A DNA stretch of 55,696 nucleotides from JAFGHJ01 sp964534175. Lineage in GTDB: Bacteria; Hydrothermota; UBA3072. The position numbers and the translations under genes were made by a program. The stretch is from positions 1 through 55,696 of the forward strand of contig CAZHNS010000015.1 in NCBI GenBank assembly GCA_964534175.1, written 5' to 3'. Positions 1 through 8,111 of the stretch are shown in pieces (the stretch's first letter is position 1; every line of letters starts with the position of its first letter). The notes beneath the pieces are model-generated. The model did no database searches, was not told the DNA's origin, and saw only the letters and a program-made list of their open reading frames with translations.

Positions 1-55
1 GAGGGAAGGCGGAAGAACTGTTGGTGCTGGTGTGGTAACAGCAATCGAGGAGTAA
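1..55 (+). CDS. tuf: Elongation factor Tu, C-terminal end (partial)
   Basis: Reading from base 2, the last 17 codons give REGGRTVGAGVVTAIEE followed by TAA at 53-55. This is the invariant C-terminal strand of EF-Tu domain III, the GTPase that delivers aminoacyl-tRNA to the ribosome. The stop codon abuts the rpsJ ATG directly, so tuf and the S10 operon are probably co-transcribed, as in many bacteria. The rest of the gene lies upstream of the window. Confidence 0.93.
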   Translation, partial: REGGRTVGAGVVTAIEE

Positions 56-361
56 ATGGCCAAACACATTAGGATAAGGATGAAATCTTACGATCATAAA
101 ATACTTGATGATTCTGTAGAAGAAATCGTGGAAGTCGCGGATAGGACCGGGGCAGAAGTCATAGGTCCGGTTCCATTGCCGACTAAGAGAAGAATTTATA
201 CGGTTCTTCGTTCTCCTCATGTGGATAAAAAGTCAAGGGAACAATTTGAAATTAGAATTCACAATAGGCTTATTGATCTTAATAAACCTTCACATCAGAC
301 AATGGAAGCTTTAACAAAAATGGATTTACCCGCAAGGGTCGAGGTTGAAATAAAATATTAA
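56..361 (+). CDS. rpsJ: 30S ribosomal protein S10
   Basis: 101 residues, the normal S10 length, opening MAKHIRIRMKSYDHKILD and containing the conserved block GPVPLPTKRRIYTVLRSPHVDKKSREQF split over residues 36-63. S10 is a 3'-domain protein of the small subunit and also the NusE partner in antitermination complexes. It is the first gene of the S10 part of the superoperon, with its ATG immediately after the tuf stop. No leader sequence of any length exists here, so S10-leader autoregulation by L4 as in E. coli is not possible at this site. Confidence 0.98.
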   Translation: MAKHIRIRMKSYDHKILDDSVEEIVEVADRTGAEVIGPVPLPTKRRIYTVLRSPHVDKKSREQFEIRIHNRLIDLNKPSHQTMEALTKMDLPARVEVEIKY

Positions 362-376
362 GAGAGGAATCGGGAG

Positions 377-1498
377 ATGTTAATAGGAAGAAAATTGGGA
401 ATGACAAGAGTCTTTAGCAAGGAAGGAAAAAGTATTCCTGTTACTGTTATAAAAGCGTCTCCTTGTTTTGTTATAGATAGAAGGACAGAAGAAAGAGATG
501 GCTATACTGCTTATGTTATGGGTTTTGGTGAGAAGAAGGAAAAACGGGTTAAAAAACCCGTTTTAGGTTTATGTAAGAAGGCTGGAGTTCCTCCAGTTGA
601 AGTTATTAGAGAATTTAGAGCAGAGGATACTTCTGCCTTTGAAGTTGGTGAGAAAGTTCCTGTTTCTGTTTTGCAAAAAGGAGATAGGATCGACATCGTA
701 GGCTGGAGTAAGGGTAGAGGTTTCCAGGGTGTGGTTAAGAGATGGGGCTTTTCAGGGGGACCCGGTTCACACGGGTCTCGTTTTGGTCGTGCTCCCGGCT
801 CCGCCGGAGCAGGGACATATCCCGGTAGAGTGCTTAAAGGAAAGAAGTTCCCCGGAAGAATGGGTAACGATAGGGTAACCGTCAAGAATCTTGAAATTGT
901 TAATCTTGATGAAGAGAATGGCCTTATAGTAGTTAAAGGTGCGGTACCAGGTTTCAGAAATGGGCTTCTCCTTATAAAAATTGGTGGTGATATAGATATT
1001 TCTGCCAGGAAAGAATTAGCGCAGGAAAAAGCTAAAAAGGAAAAAGAAAAGCCAGAAAGGAAGGAAAAAGTAGAGGAGAAGGAAGAAAAAGTAGAGGAAG
1101 AGAAGGAAGAAAAAGAGGAAGCAACTACTGATAAAAAAGAAAAGAAAACAAAAGATAAAGGTGAAAAAGCAGAAGAGAAGAAAGAAGAACCAGAGAAAAA
1201 GGTTGAAGAAACAAAAGAAAAAGTAGAAAAGAAAGCAGAAGAAACTGAGGGAAAGACGGAAGAAAAAGCGAAAGAAGAAGATAAATCAGCGGAAGATAAT
1301 GAGAAGGATAAAAAAGCAGAAGATAAAGAAAAAAAGGAAAATAGTGAAGAAGTAAAGGAAGAAGTTAAAAAGGAAAAAGAAGAAAGCAAAGAAGAGAAGA
1401 AAGAAACGAAAGAAGATAAAAAAGCAAAGAGCGCTGGTGATAAGGAAGATAATACGGATAAGAAAGAAAATAAAAATGAAGAGAAAGGTGATATCTAA
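377..1498 (+). CDS. rplC: 50S ribosomal protein L3 with long Lys/Glu C-terminal tail
   Basis: Residues 1 to about 209 are a complete L3: MLIGRKLGMTRVF at the start and the peptidyl-transferase-centre extension around residues 113-170 (GFQGVVKRWGFSGG, GSHGSRFGRAPGS, YPGRVLKGKKFPGRMG). L3 binds the 3' end of 23S rRNA and starts large-subunit assembly. From about residue 210 to 373 the protein continues as an uninterrupted stretch made almost only of Lys and Glu with some Asp, Ala, Thr and Ser. L3 is normally 205-215 residues, so the tail nearly doubles it. It remains in frame to a stop 2 bases before rplD, so it is a real extension rather than a frameshift artefact. The tail should be helical or disordered and solvent exposed; its role is unknown. 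Confidence 0.96.
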   Translation: MLIGRKLGMTRVFSKEGKSIPVTVIKASPCFVIDRRTEERDGYTAYVMGFGEKKEKRVKKPVLGLCKKAGVPPVEVIREFRAEDTSAFEVGEKVPVSVLQKGDRIDIVGWSKGRGFQGVVKRWGFSGGPGSHGSRFGRAPGSAGAGTYPGRVLKGKKFPGRMGNDRVTVKNLEIVNLDEENGLIVVKGAVPGFRNGLLLIKIGGDIDISARKELAQEKAKKEKEKPERKEKVEEKEEKVEEEKEEKEEATTDKKEKKTKDKGEKAEEKKEEPEKKVEETKEKVEKKAEETEGKTEEKAKEEDKSAEDNEKDKKAEDKEKKENSEEVKEEVKKEKEESKEEKKETKEDKKAKSAGDKEDNTDKKENKNEEKGDI

Positions 1499-1500
1499 AA

Positions 1501-2130
1501 ATGGCAGTTAAGGTTAAGTGTTACAACAATTCTGGAAAAGAAGACGGAACTATTAGTTTATCAGGAGATCTTTTCGAATCAAAATTCGACGAGAACTCTT
1601 TATATTATTCTATAGTAAATCATCTTCATCAGCAGAGGCAAAACAATAGTTACACCAAGACTAAGGGTGACGTTGCCGGAAGTGGTAAGAAACCCTGGAG
1701 GCAGAAGGGAACGGGAAGAGCTCGTGTAGGTACTAGAAGGACGCCTGTTTGGGTTGGCGGAGGTGTTACTTTTGGTCCGCGCAGGAAAGATTATAATTTC
1801 AAAGTTAACAAAAAAGTTAAAAGGAAAGCACTTAATGTGGCAATTTCCAAAAGAGTATCTGATGATCGTTTTGTGGTAATTAATAAAAAGAAATTAAATG
1901 AGCCTTCCACAAAGGCGGTAGCTAAGGCGCTTAAATCGATAGGTATTTATGGTAATAAGATTTTAATTCTTGATGACGGGAGTGATAAGAATTTTTATCT
2001 CTCCTGCAGGAATATATCTGGATTGCAAGTTATTCCTGCGAACCAGGTCAATGCTTATCAGGTTTTAAGTAATGACTGGTTGGTGGTTGTGAAAGAAGCT
2101 GTCGGAATGTTACTCGAGGTTTTTAAATGA
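1501..2130 (+). CDS. rplD: 50S ribosomal protein L4
   Basis: 209 residues, usual size for L4. The extended loop that lines the exit tunnel is clear at about residues 60-99 (GSGKKPWRQKGTGRARVG, then WVGGGVTFGPRRKDY). L4 binds domain I of 23S rRNA and in E. coli also represses its own operon. The gene starts 2 bases after the rplC stop and its last four bases overlap the rplW start (ATGA), which suggests translational coupling. Confidence 0.97.
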   Translation: MAVKVKCYNNSGKEDGTISLSGDLFESKFDENSLYYSIVNHLHQQRQNNSYTKTKGDVAGSGKKPWRQKGTGRARVGTRRTPVWVGGGVTFGPRRKDYNFKVNKKVKRKALNVAISKRVSDDRFVVINKKKLNEPSTKAVAKALKSIGIYGNKILILDDGSDKNFYLSCRNISGLQVIPANQVNAYQVLSNDWLVVVKEAVGMLLEVFK

Positions 2131-2414
2131 TGGATAGTAGAGATATTGTAATAAGACCGATTATAACCGAGAGAGGCACAGACTCTATGTCTATCGGTAG
2201 ATATACTTTTGAGGTTTATATTGGTGCCAACAAACATCAGATAAAAAAGGCAGTTGAAGACCTTTTTAAAGTTCATGTGGAAGACGTAAACACTATGATT
2301 GTTAAGGGTAAGATCAGGGGCTTTGGGAGATTTGTAGGAAGAAGAAAAAACTGGAAGAAAGCAGTTGTTTCTCTTCGTGAAGGGGATTCAATACCTTTGT
2401 TTGAGGGAGCGTAA
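2127..2414 (+). CDS. rplW: 50S ribosomal protein L23
   Basis: 95 residues with the L23 signatures: DIVIRPIITERGT near the N-terminus, YTFEVYIGANKHQIKKAVEDLF in the middle and the basic GRFVGRRKNWKKAVVSL near the end. L23 sits at the tunnel exit and is the docking site for trigger factor and SRP. ATG at 2127 overlaps the rplD stop; a second ATG at 2130 is an equally possible start. Confidence 0.96.
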   Translation: MMDSRDIVIRPIITERGTDSMSIGRYTFEVYIGANKHQIKKAVEDLFKVHVEDVNTMIVKGKIRGFGRFVGRRKNWKKAVVSLREGDSIPLFEGA

Positions 2415-3254
2415 ATGGGAAAAAGAAAGAGTCGTGCCGTAACTCCTGGTAGTAGATATTATGAACCTGAAAACTTTTCTGAAATTACCGAAAAAAGAAG
2501 CAATAAGAGTTTGACCAAAAATCTTCCGAGTAAAGGGGGAAGAAATTCCTCAGGGAGAATGACTTCCAACCATAGAGGTGGTAGAGTTAGGCGCAAATAC
2601 AGGTCGGTCGATTTAAAGAGAAACAAATTTGGAATAAAAGGTAAAATCGGCTCAATCGAATATGATCCTAATAGGTCGGCTCGGATCGCTCTGGTTATAT
2701 ACGAAGACGGAGAGAAAAAATATATTATTTCACCCGATGGGATGAAAGTCGGGGATGTGATTCAGGCAGGGTCTGGATCTCCTATATCTATTGGAAATTC
2801 TCTTCCTCTTTCAGAAATACCCCCAGGTACCTTTATACATAATATTGAGCTCGAACCTGGTAGGGGTGGTGTGCTTGCGAGAGGTGCCGGTACAGGAGCT
2901 CAGATTCTTGCGATAGAAGGAAAGTATGCTCATGTTAGATTGCCTTCGGGAGAAGTAAGATTGGTGCTTTCGAGTTGCAGCGCTACGGTTGGCCGAGTTG
3001 GAAATATTTCTCATGATTCTATCTCGGATGGGAAGGCCGGAAGAAGCAGATGGAAAGGCAGAAGACCAAGAGTCCGAGGGGTTGCCATGAATCCGGTTGA
3101 TCATCCGCTTGGAGGTGGTGAGGGAAGGTCTTCAGGAGGACGACATCCTGTTTCTAGAACTGGTGTTCCGGCTAAAGGATACAGAACTAGAAATCCCAAG
3201 AAGCAATCTTCTAAATATATAATTAAAAGAAGAAAAGTGAGAAGGAGAAAGTAG
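2415..3254 (+). CDS. rplB: 50S ribosomal protein L2
   Basis: 279 residues, a full-length L2. It has the RNA-binding core (SSGRMTSNHRGGRVRRKYR, around residues 45-65) and the essential C-terminal block AMNPVDHPLGGGEGRSSGG with the conserved His near residue 228. L2 is a primary 23S rRNA-binding protein close to the peptidyl-transferase centre. Its ATG follows the rplW stop with no gap. Confidence 0.98.
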   Translation: MGKRKSRAVTPGSRYYEPENFSEITEKRSNKSLTKNLPSKGGRNSSGRMTSNHRGGRVRRKYRSVDLKRNKFGIKGKIGSIEYDPNRSARIALVIYEDGEKKYIISPDGMKVGDVIQAGSGSPISIGNSLPLSEIPPGTFIHNIELEPGRGGVLARGAGTGAQILAIEGKYAHVRLPSGEVRLVLSSCSATVGRVGNISHDSISDGKAGRSRWKGRRPRVRGVAMNPVDHPLGGGEGRSSGGRHPVSRTGVPAKGYRTRNPKKQSSKYIIKRRKVRRRK

Positions 3255-3257
3255 GGT

Positions 3258-3512
3258 ATGGCTGAGAAATATGTAGACGAGAAATTGTTAAAGAGGATAA
3301 AGAAATGGAAGGAAGGCGATCCGACGGTGAGAACTTATAAACGTAATTCTACCATCATAGAGGATTTAGTTGGTCATACGATTGATGTTCATAACGGGAA
3401 GGATTTTATTTCTGTATATATAAGACCGGAAATGGTAGGACACAAACTTGGTGAATTTGCTCCGACAAGAAAGTTTATTAAACACGGCGGGCAAAAAGAA
3501 GCTGTTATATAA
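3258..3512 (+). CDS. rpsS: 30S ribosomal protein S19
   Basis: 84 residues. Conserved S19 segments are visible: the TYKRNSTI strand, HNGKDFISVYIRPEMVGHKLGEF in the middle and FAPTRKFIKHG near the C-terminus. S19 pairs with S13 in the head of the 30S subunit. It follows rplB by 3 bases and precedes rplV by 10. Confidence 0.97.
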   Translation: MAEKYVDEKLLKRIKKWKEGDPTVRTYKRNSTIIEDLVGHTIDVHNGKDFISVYIRPEMVGHKLGEFAPTRKFIKHGGQKEAVI

Positions 3513-3522
3513 ATTAAGGTGT

Positions 3523-3876
3523 ATGATGGAAGGAAAAGCAGTACAAAAAAATATACGATTATCACCACGAAAAGGGAGGAGAATTATTCCTCATATTGAA
3601 GGGAAATCTGTTGTTGAGGCGAAGATTAGATTAGATTTCCTGCCGCATAAGGCAGCTAGAATTCTTAAGAAATGTGTTCATACAGCAGCTAGCAATTGTA
3701 TTGATAAGGCTGGTGAAATGGATTTAAAGGAAGAAGATTTATATGTTAAATCAGTTAGAATCGATGAAGGGCAGAAGTTAAAAAGGTACAGACCGATGTC
3801 ATTTGGGCGTGCCGGGCTTATTAGAAAAAGAATGTCACATATAACAGTAATAGTTGATAAAAAAGGAGAAAAATAA
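3523..3876 (+). CDS. rplV: 50S ribosomal protein L22
   Basis: I place the start at ATG 3523 (or the adjacent ATG 3526) because an AAGG sequence lies 3-6 bases upstream and the product then begins just before the conserved NIRLSPRKGRR segment. The frame is open further upstream (to 3448) but that part overlaps rpsS and has no L22 similarity. The product is 117 residues, normal for L22, with the tunnel-lining hairpin near the C-terminus (RIDEGQKLKRYRPMSFGRAG) and the final ITVIV strand. The last base of its stop is the first base of the rpsC ATG. Confidence 0.95.
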   Translation: MMEGKAVQKNIRLSPRKGRRIIPHIEGKSVVEAKIRLDFLPHKAARILKKCVHTAASNCIDKAGEMDLKEEDLYVKSVRIDEGQKLKRYRPMSFGRAGLIRKRMSHITVIVDKKGEK

Positions 3877-4493
3877 TGGGTCAAAAGACACATCCGATAG
3901 GTTTTAGAGTGGGAGTTAATAGGGATTGGAAATCAAGATGGTTTTTTGGCAAGAAATTCGCGGGGCCTTTAAAAGAAGATATTAATATAAGAAAATACTT
4001 AAAGTCTGAATTTAAAGATGCTTGGATATCAAGTATAGAAGTTGAAAGAACCTCTGAGACAGTTAGAGTCATTATTGAGACGGCAAGACCAGGGATGGTA
4101 ATAGGTAAAGGTGGAGAGGAAGTTAAAAGGATTCGGGCCAAGTTAAACGAAATGCTAGATAAGAATGTTTATCTTGATATTAAAGAGTGTAAGATGCCTG
4201 AGTTGGATGCATCTCTTGTTGCGCAGTCTGTAGTTAGACAGATAGAGAGAAGGGTTTTGCAGAGAAGAGCAATGAAGAGGGTCGTGGAAGAAGCTATTAA
4301 GATGGGTGCAGCCGGTATAAGAGTTCAGTGTGCAGGAAGACTCGGAGGCGCTGAGATAGCCAGGAAAGAATGGTATCTTGAAGGTAGAGTACCTCTTCAT
4401 ACTATAAAAGCTAATATTGATTATGCCCAGGAAACAGCTCATACCAAATCGGGGACAATAGGTGTTAAGGTTTGGATTAACAGGGATTTTTAA
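3876..4493 (+). CDS. rpsC: 30S ribosomal protein S3
   Basis: 205 residues starting MGQKTHPIGFRVG, the standard S3 opening. The KH domain is visible at about residues 72-90 with its GKGG loop, and the C-terminal domain has AAGIRVQCAGRLGGAEIAR and the closing GTIGVKVWINR. S3 lines the mRNA entry channel of the 30S subunit. It lacks the extra C-terminal tail seen in some species, so it is at the short end of the family. Confidence 0.97.
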   Translation: MGQKTHPIGFRVGVNRDWKSRWFFGKKFAGPLKEDINIRKYLKSEFKDAWISSIEVERTSETVRVIIETARPGMVIGKGGEEVKRIRAKLNEMLDKNVYLDIKECKMPELDASLVAQSVVRQIERRVLQRRAMKRVVEEAIKMGAAGIRVQCAGRLGGAEIARKEWYLEGRVPLHTIKANIDYAQETAHTKSGTIGVKVWINRDF

Positions 4494-4498
4494 TAATT

Positions 4499-4915
4499 AT
4501 GTTAATGCCTAAGAGAGTTAAGCATAGGAAGAAACAAAGGGGTAACCTAAAGGGAAAAGCAACTTCATCAACGAAGTTGGATTTCGGAGATTTTGGACTC
4601 AGGGCTATTGAATCAGGCTGGATTTCTGCTCAACAGATAGAGGCAATGCGAGTTACTGTAGCGCACTACCTGAAGAGAGCGGGAAAGTTATGGATAAGAA
4701 TTTTTCCTGATAAGCCTGTTTCTAAAAAGCCAGCCGAAACCCGTATGGGAAAAGGGAAAGGAGAACCCCTTTTTTGGGTAGCTCCCTGTAGAAAAGGGCG
4801 AGTTATTATTGAGCTAGAAGGTGTTTCCGAAGAGGCAGCAAAAGAGGCTTTAAGAAGAGCAAGCGCGAAATTACCTGTTAAAACCAGGTTTATAAAGAGA
4901 GAAGGAGTTTTGTAA
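4499..4915 (+). CDS. rplP: 50S ribosomal protein L16
   Basis: 138 residues beginning MLMPKRVKHRKKQRG, the usual L16 N-terminus, which supports ATG 4499 over ATG 4505. The family block FPDKPVSKKPAETRMGKGKG is at residues 75-94. L16 contacts the acceptor arms of A- and P-site tRNA. The stop overlaps the rpmC start. Confidence 0.97.
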   Translation: MLMPKRVKHRKKQRGNLKGKATSSTKLDFGDFGLRAIESGWISAQQIEAMRVTVAHYLKRAGKLWIRIFPDKPVSKKPAETRMGKGKGEPLFWVAPCRKGRVIIELEGVSEEAAKEALRRASAKLPVKTRFIKREGVL

Positions 4916-5124
4916 TGCAGGCAAAAGAACTTCGAGAAATGACTGATGCGGAATTAAATTCGATAATGCATGATTTAAAAGAAGAATTGTTTACCTTGCG
5001 TTTTGAAAAAGCCAGAGGGAAAATTAATAATCCTGCGCGCTTCAGACAGTTAAGAAAAGAAATAGCAAGGGTGGAAACAGTTTTTAATGAAAAGGAGAGA
5101 GAAAGTGGCTTGGAAGGTGGGTAG
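4915..5124 (+). CDS. rpmC: 50S ribosomal protein L29
   Basis: 69 residues forming the typical two-helix L29: KELREMTDAELNSIMHDL, then LFTLRFEKARGKINNPAR and RQLRKEIARVETV. It binds near L23 at the polypeptide exit. It overlaps rplP by one base; its 3' end overlaps the first 20 bases of rpsQ, so the rpsQ ribosome-binding site lies inside rpmC. Confidence 0.95.
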   Translation: MQAKELREMTDAELNSIMHDLKEELFTLRFEKARGKINNPARFRQLRKEIARVETVFNEKERESGLEGG

Positions 5125-5353
5125 AGTTGTTTCGATTGCTCCATCAAAGACAGTAGTGGTTTTGGTGGAGAGGAGAGTTCAGCATCCGGTTTATAAGAAA
5201 TATATTAGAAAAAGGAAAAAGTTTTATGCGCATGATGAGAATGAAGATGCTTCCCTCGGGGATGTAATTCGTATAATCTCCACCCGTCCTCTTTCAAAAC
5301 TTAAGAGATGGAGAGTTGATAAAATTATTGAAAAGGCCGAGGAGAAGAAGTGA
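5105..5353 (+). CDS. rpsQ: 30S ribosomal protein S17
   Basis: I choose GTG at 5105 as start: GGAG lies about 8 bases upstream (5093-5096) and the product begins AWKVGRVVSIAPSKTVVV, the normal S17 N-terminus. The open frame reaches ATG 5087, which would add six residues without family support. About 82 residues with the conserved HPVYKKYIRKRKKFYAHDE segment, an OB-fold protein that binds 16S rRNA early in assembly. Confidence 0.94.
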   Translation: MAWKVGRVVSIAPSKTVVVLVERRVQHPVYKKYIRKRKKFYAHDENEDASLGDVIRIISTRPLSKLKRWRVDKIIEKAEEKK

Positions 5354-5718
5354 TTCAGCAAGAAACAAAATTAAAAATAGTAGATAATACAGGTGGGAAA
5401 GAAGCTTCTTGTATAAAGGTTTTAGGAGGATCGGGTAGAAGGTATGCGGCTTTGGGGGATATTATAGTTGTAAGCGTTACTAAAGCTGCGCCTAGATCTT
5501 CTGTTGAGAAAGGTGCTGTTCATAAAGCGGTTATAGTTCGTACTAAGAAGGAAAGGAAAAGAGAAGATGGCACCGCAGTTAGATTTGATGATAATGCCTG
5601 TGTTTTACTCGACGCAAATCAGGAACCTGTAGGAACCAGAATATTTGGGCCTGTTGGTGAGGAGCTACGAGACAGGGGATTTATGAGGTTGATTTCGCTT
5701 GCTGCGGAGGTACAATAG
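5350..5718 (+). CDS. rplN: 50S ribosomal protein L14
   Basis: 122 residues, exactly the usual length. MIQQETKLKIVDNTGGKEA opens the protein from a GTG start that overlaps the rpsQ stop; VVIVRTKKE-like and VRFDDNACVL blocks and GTRIFGPVGEELR near the end identify L14. It forms inter-subunit bridges and contacts L19. It shares one base with rplX. Confidence 0.97.
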   Translation: MIQQETKLKIVDNTGGKEASCIKVLGGSGRRYAALGDIIVVSVTKAAPRSSVEKGAVHKAVIVRTKKERKREDGTAVRFDDNACVLLDANQEPVGTRIFGPVGEELRDRGFMRLISLAAEVQ

Positions 5719-6035
5719 TGAAAATTAAAAAGGGAGATGTAGTTTTAGTGATTTTAGGTAACTACAAGGGGAAAAAAGGAAAAGTTAGGGAAGTAATAAC
5801 AGAAGATAATAGAGTTGTGGTTGAGGGAATAAACTTGAGAAAGGTTCATACGAAACCCAGAAAGCAAGGAGAACCCGGCGGGATTTTAGAAAAAGAACTT
5901 CCTATTCCTATTTCTAATGTCAAATTAGTATGCCCCTCTTGTGGCGAGCCCACACGAGTTGGATTCATGTTTCTTGAGAATAAAAAAAAGGTTCGTTATT
6001 GCAAGAAATGTAACGAGATAGCTGATAAGGTATAA
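5718..6035 (+). CDS. rplX: 50S ribosomal protein L24 with C4 zinc motif
   Basis: 105 residues from a GTG start. The KOW motif is at the N-terminus (KKGDVVLVILGNYKGKKGKV) and NLRKVHTKP follows. The C-terminal segment has four cysteines, C72-x2-C75 and C95-x2-C98, the pattern of zinc-binding L24 seen in many bacteria. L24 is an assembly initiator protein that binds the 5' region of 23S rRNA. Confidence 0.96.
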   Translation: MKIKKGDVVLVILGNYKGKKGKVREVITEDNRVVVEGINLRKVHTKPRKQGEPGGILEKELPIPISNVKLVCPSCGEPTRVGFMFLENKKKVRYCKKCNEIADKV

Positions 6036-6038
6036 AAA

Positions 6039-6593
6039 ATGAAAAATAAGCCAAGATTGCAAAGATATTATCAAGAAGAAATAAATAAGGGACTCCTGAA
6101 AGAGTACGGGAATTATATGAAAGTGCCTAAATTGCAGAAGATTGTTGTTAATTGCGGTTTAGGTAAATCTGCTAAGGAGCGTTCTATATTTGAATCTGCA
6201 GTTGAGAGTTTAAAAGAAGTAACAGGGCAGAAACCCATAACTACCCGTGCCAAAAAATCAATTTCTTCTTTTTATCTAAGGGAGGGAGATCCCGTAGGCT
6301 TGAAGGTCACTTTGAGAAAAGAGAGAATGTTTGAATTCCTGGATAGACTTGTAAATGTAGCTATTCCCAGAATTCGTGATTTCAGGGGTCTTAATCCCGA
6401 TTCTTTTGATGGCAGGGGAAATTATACTCTCGGTATTTCCGAACAGTTTGTTTTCCCTGAAATTGATTATGATAAAGTTAAAGAGGTGATAGGTATGGAT
6501 ATTACGATAATTACAACAGCCGAAACTGATGAAGAAGCAAAGGAATTACTTAAAAGGTTTGGGCTTCCATTTAGAATTAAGAAGGGCGCATAA
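6039..6593 (+). CDS. rplE: 50S ribosomal protein L5
   Basis: 184 residues with canonical L5 features: VPKLQKIVVNCGLG, TGQKPITTRAKKSISSF, REGDPVGLKVTLR, and the FPEIDYDK segment near residue 147. L5 binds 5S rRNA and the P-site tRNA. It starts 3 bases after rplX and its stop overlaps the rpsN ATG. Confidence 0.97.
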   Translation: MKNKPRLQRYYQEEINKGLLKEYGNYMKVPKLQKIVVNCGLGKSAKERSIFESAVESLKEVTGQKPITTRAKKSISSFYLREGDPVGLKVTLRKERMFEFLDRLVNVAIPRIRDFRGLNPDSFDGRGNYTLGISEQFVFPEIDYDKVKEVIGMDITIITTAETDEEAKELLKRFGLPFRIKKGA

Positions 6594-6778
6594 TGGCTAA
6601 GAAATCATTGGTTGTGAAAAGTAAGAGAACGCCTAAATACTCGACGCGCAGGGTTAATAGATGCTTTAGATGTGGAAGAAGACGCGCTTATATGCGTGAT
6701 TTCGGGTTATGTCGTTTATGTTTTAGAGAGCTTGCTCTTAAGGGAGAAATTCCCGGAGTTAAAAAAGCTTCCTGGTAG
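6593..6778 (+). CDS. rpsN: 30S ribosomal protein S14, zinc (C+) type
   Basis: 61 residues, the length of the short zinc-binding S14. Zinc ligands are C24-x2-C27 and C40-x2-C43, and RAYMRDFGLCRLCFREL is the family core. S14 sits in the 30S head near S3 and S10. Presence of the C+ form without a zinc-free copy here implies reliance on zinc for this protein. Confidence 0.97.
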   Translation: MAKKSLVVKSKRTPKYSTRRVNRCFRCGRRRAYMRDFGLCRLCFRELALKGEIPGVKKASW

Positions 6779-6787
6779 GAGGTTGTT

Positions 6788-7180
6788 TTGTTGACAGATC
6801 CGATTGCTGATATGATTACGAGAGTTAGAAACGCAGTTGCCGCAGAGCACAGACATGTTGAAGTCCCGGCTTCTAATATGGCTAAAGAGATAACAAGAGT
6901 GCTTTTAGAAGAAGGCTATATTGGTAATTTTGAGTTTATCGAGGAAGGTAATCAAGGTTTGGTAAAGATTACTCTTAAATATATAAAGGATGAATCGCCA
7001 ATTCATGAAATTAAGAGAATTTCCAAACCCTCAAGAAGAATTTATGTCGGGAAAGACGAGATTCCTCTGGTTAAAAGAGGTTACGGGATTTCCATTCTAT
7101 CTACATCTAAAGGGATAACAAGCGATGCTGAAGCCAGAGCCGAGGGTGTCGGCGGTGAACTTTTATTGCAAGTGTGGTAA
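6788..7180 (+). CDS. rpsH: 30S ribosomal protein S8
   Basis: 130 residues beginning LTDPIADMITRVRNA after a TTG start. Two adjacent TTG codons (6788 and 6791) are possible; AGGAGG at 6777-6782 lies 5 or 8 bases upstream, and the second spacing is the more usual. The C-terminal block KRGYGISILSTSKGI is typical. S8 binds the central domain of 16S rRNA and is the translational repressor of the spc genes in E. coli. Confidence 0.95.
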   Translation: MLTDPIADMITRVRNAVAAEHRHVEVPASNMAKEITRVLLEEGYIGNFEFIEEGNQGLVKITLKYIKDESPIHEIKRISKPSRRIYVGKDEIPLVKRGYGISILSTSKGITSDAEARAEGVGGELLLQVW

Positions 7181-7189
7181 GGAGGATTA

Positions 7190-7723
7190 ATGTCGAGAGT
7201 TGGCAAGCAACCAATATCTATTCCTCAGGGTGTAGATATTAAAGTTGAAGATAGAAAGATTAGAGTTAAAGGAAAGAAAGGAGAATTAGAAACAATTCTA
7301 CCGGGGGGGATTAACGTCGAGATAAATGACGGAAAAATTATTGTGTCAGTAGAGAGTGGATTGAAAGATAAAAATGCTTTTTGGGGTCTTTCTCGGTCTC
7401 TTTTAAATAATATGGTTATAGGCGTAACAGATGGATTTACTAAAACTCTTGAGATTAGAGGCAGAGAATATCGTATAAATTTGAAAGGGCAGGATCTTGA
7501 TCTTGACCTTGGATATTCGCATACTATAAAGGTTACTCCCAAAAAGGGTATTACATTTAAAGTAGAAGAGAACAAAATAACTGTTATGGGTATAGACAAA
7601 GCTTTAGTCGGAGAGCAGGCGGCAGAAATTAGAGCCCTACGACCTGCCGAAGTTTACAAAGGTAAAGGAATAAGATATGAGGGTGAATATGTTATCCATA
7701 AAGAGGGTAAGAGAGGCTTATAG
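7190..7723 (+). CDS. rplF: 50S ribosomal protein L6
   Basis: 177 residues starting MSRVGKQPISIPQGV, with the two related beta-alpha domains and the highly conserved C-terminal part RPAEVYKGKGIRYEGE. L6 binds the sarcin-ricin loop region. A GGAGG is placed just before the ATG. Its TAG stop shares the G with the rplR GTG start. Confidence 0.97.
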   Translation: MSRVGKQPISIPQGVDIKVEDRKIRVKGKKGELETILPGGINVEINDGKIIVSVESGLKDKNAFWGLSRSLLNNMVIGVTDGFTKTLEIRGREYRINLKGQDLDLDLGYSHTIKVTPKKGITFKVEENKITVMGIDKALVGEQAAEIRALRPAEVYKGKGIRYEGEYVIHKEGKRGL

Positions 7724-8091
7724 TGGGTGAATTCGAAAGAAGTAAAGTTAGAAGATTAAAAAGAAAGATGAGAACTCGAAGTAAGATCTTCGGCACCCCA
7801 GCGAGGCCTCGTTTGTCCGTCACAAGGACAAATAAACATATATATGCTCAGGTAATAGATGATATAAAAGAGTGTACCTTAGTGCAGGCGAGTACAATGG
7901 ATAAAGAATTGAGAGAGAAATTTAAAGGAAAAACATTAAAAGAAAGATCAAAAGAAATTGGTTTGTATTTAGCTGATAGGTGTAAGAAAAACAAAATAGA
8001 TAAAGTGACTTTCGACAAAGGTAGATTTTGCTATCATGGTTGTATTAAGAGCCTGGCAGACGGTGCGAGAGAAGGAGGTTTAAAATTTTAA
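7723..8091 (+). CDS. rplR: 50S ribosomal protein L18
   Basis: 122 residues from a GTG start overlapping the rplF stop. The family pattern is seen in RLSVTRTNKHIYAQVIDD and in the C-terminal FDKGRFCYHGCIKSLADGAREGGL (residues 98-121 area). L18 binds 5S rRNA with L5. Confidence 0.96.
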   Translation: MGEFERSKVRRLKRKMRTRSKIFGTPARPRLSVTRTNKHIYAQVIDDIKECTLVQASTMDKELREKFKGKTLKERSKEIGLYLADRCKKNKIDKVTFDKGRFCYHGCIKSLADGAREGGLKF

Positions 8092-8111
8092 GCGGATTTA
8101 CAAAGTCACGG

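Noticed and set aside
511..1389. Long minus-strand open frame, Ser/Phe-rich, opposite rplC
   Set aside because: It is the complement of Lys/Glu codons in the L3 tail, which gives Ser, Phe and Leu and no stops. No family match, no ribosome-binding site and it overlaps an essential gene.
3448..3522. Longer N-terminus of L22 overlapping rpsS
   Set aside because: The extra 25 residues are not L22-like, and the ATG at 3523 has a ribosome-binding site.
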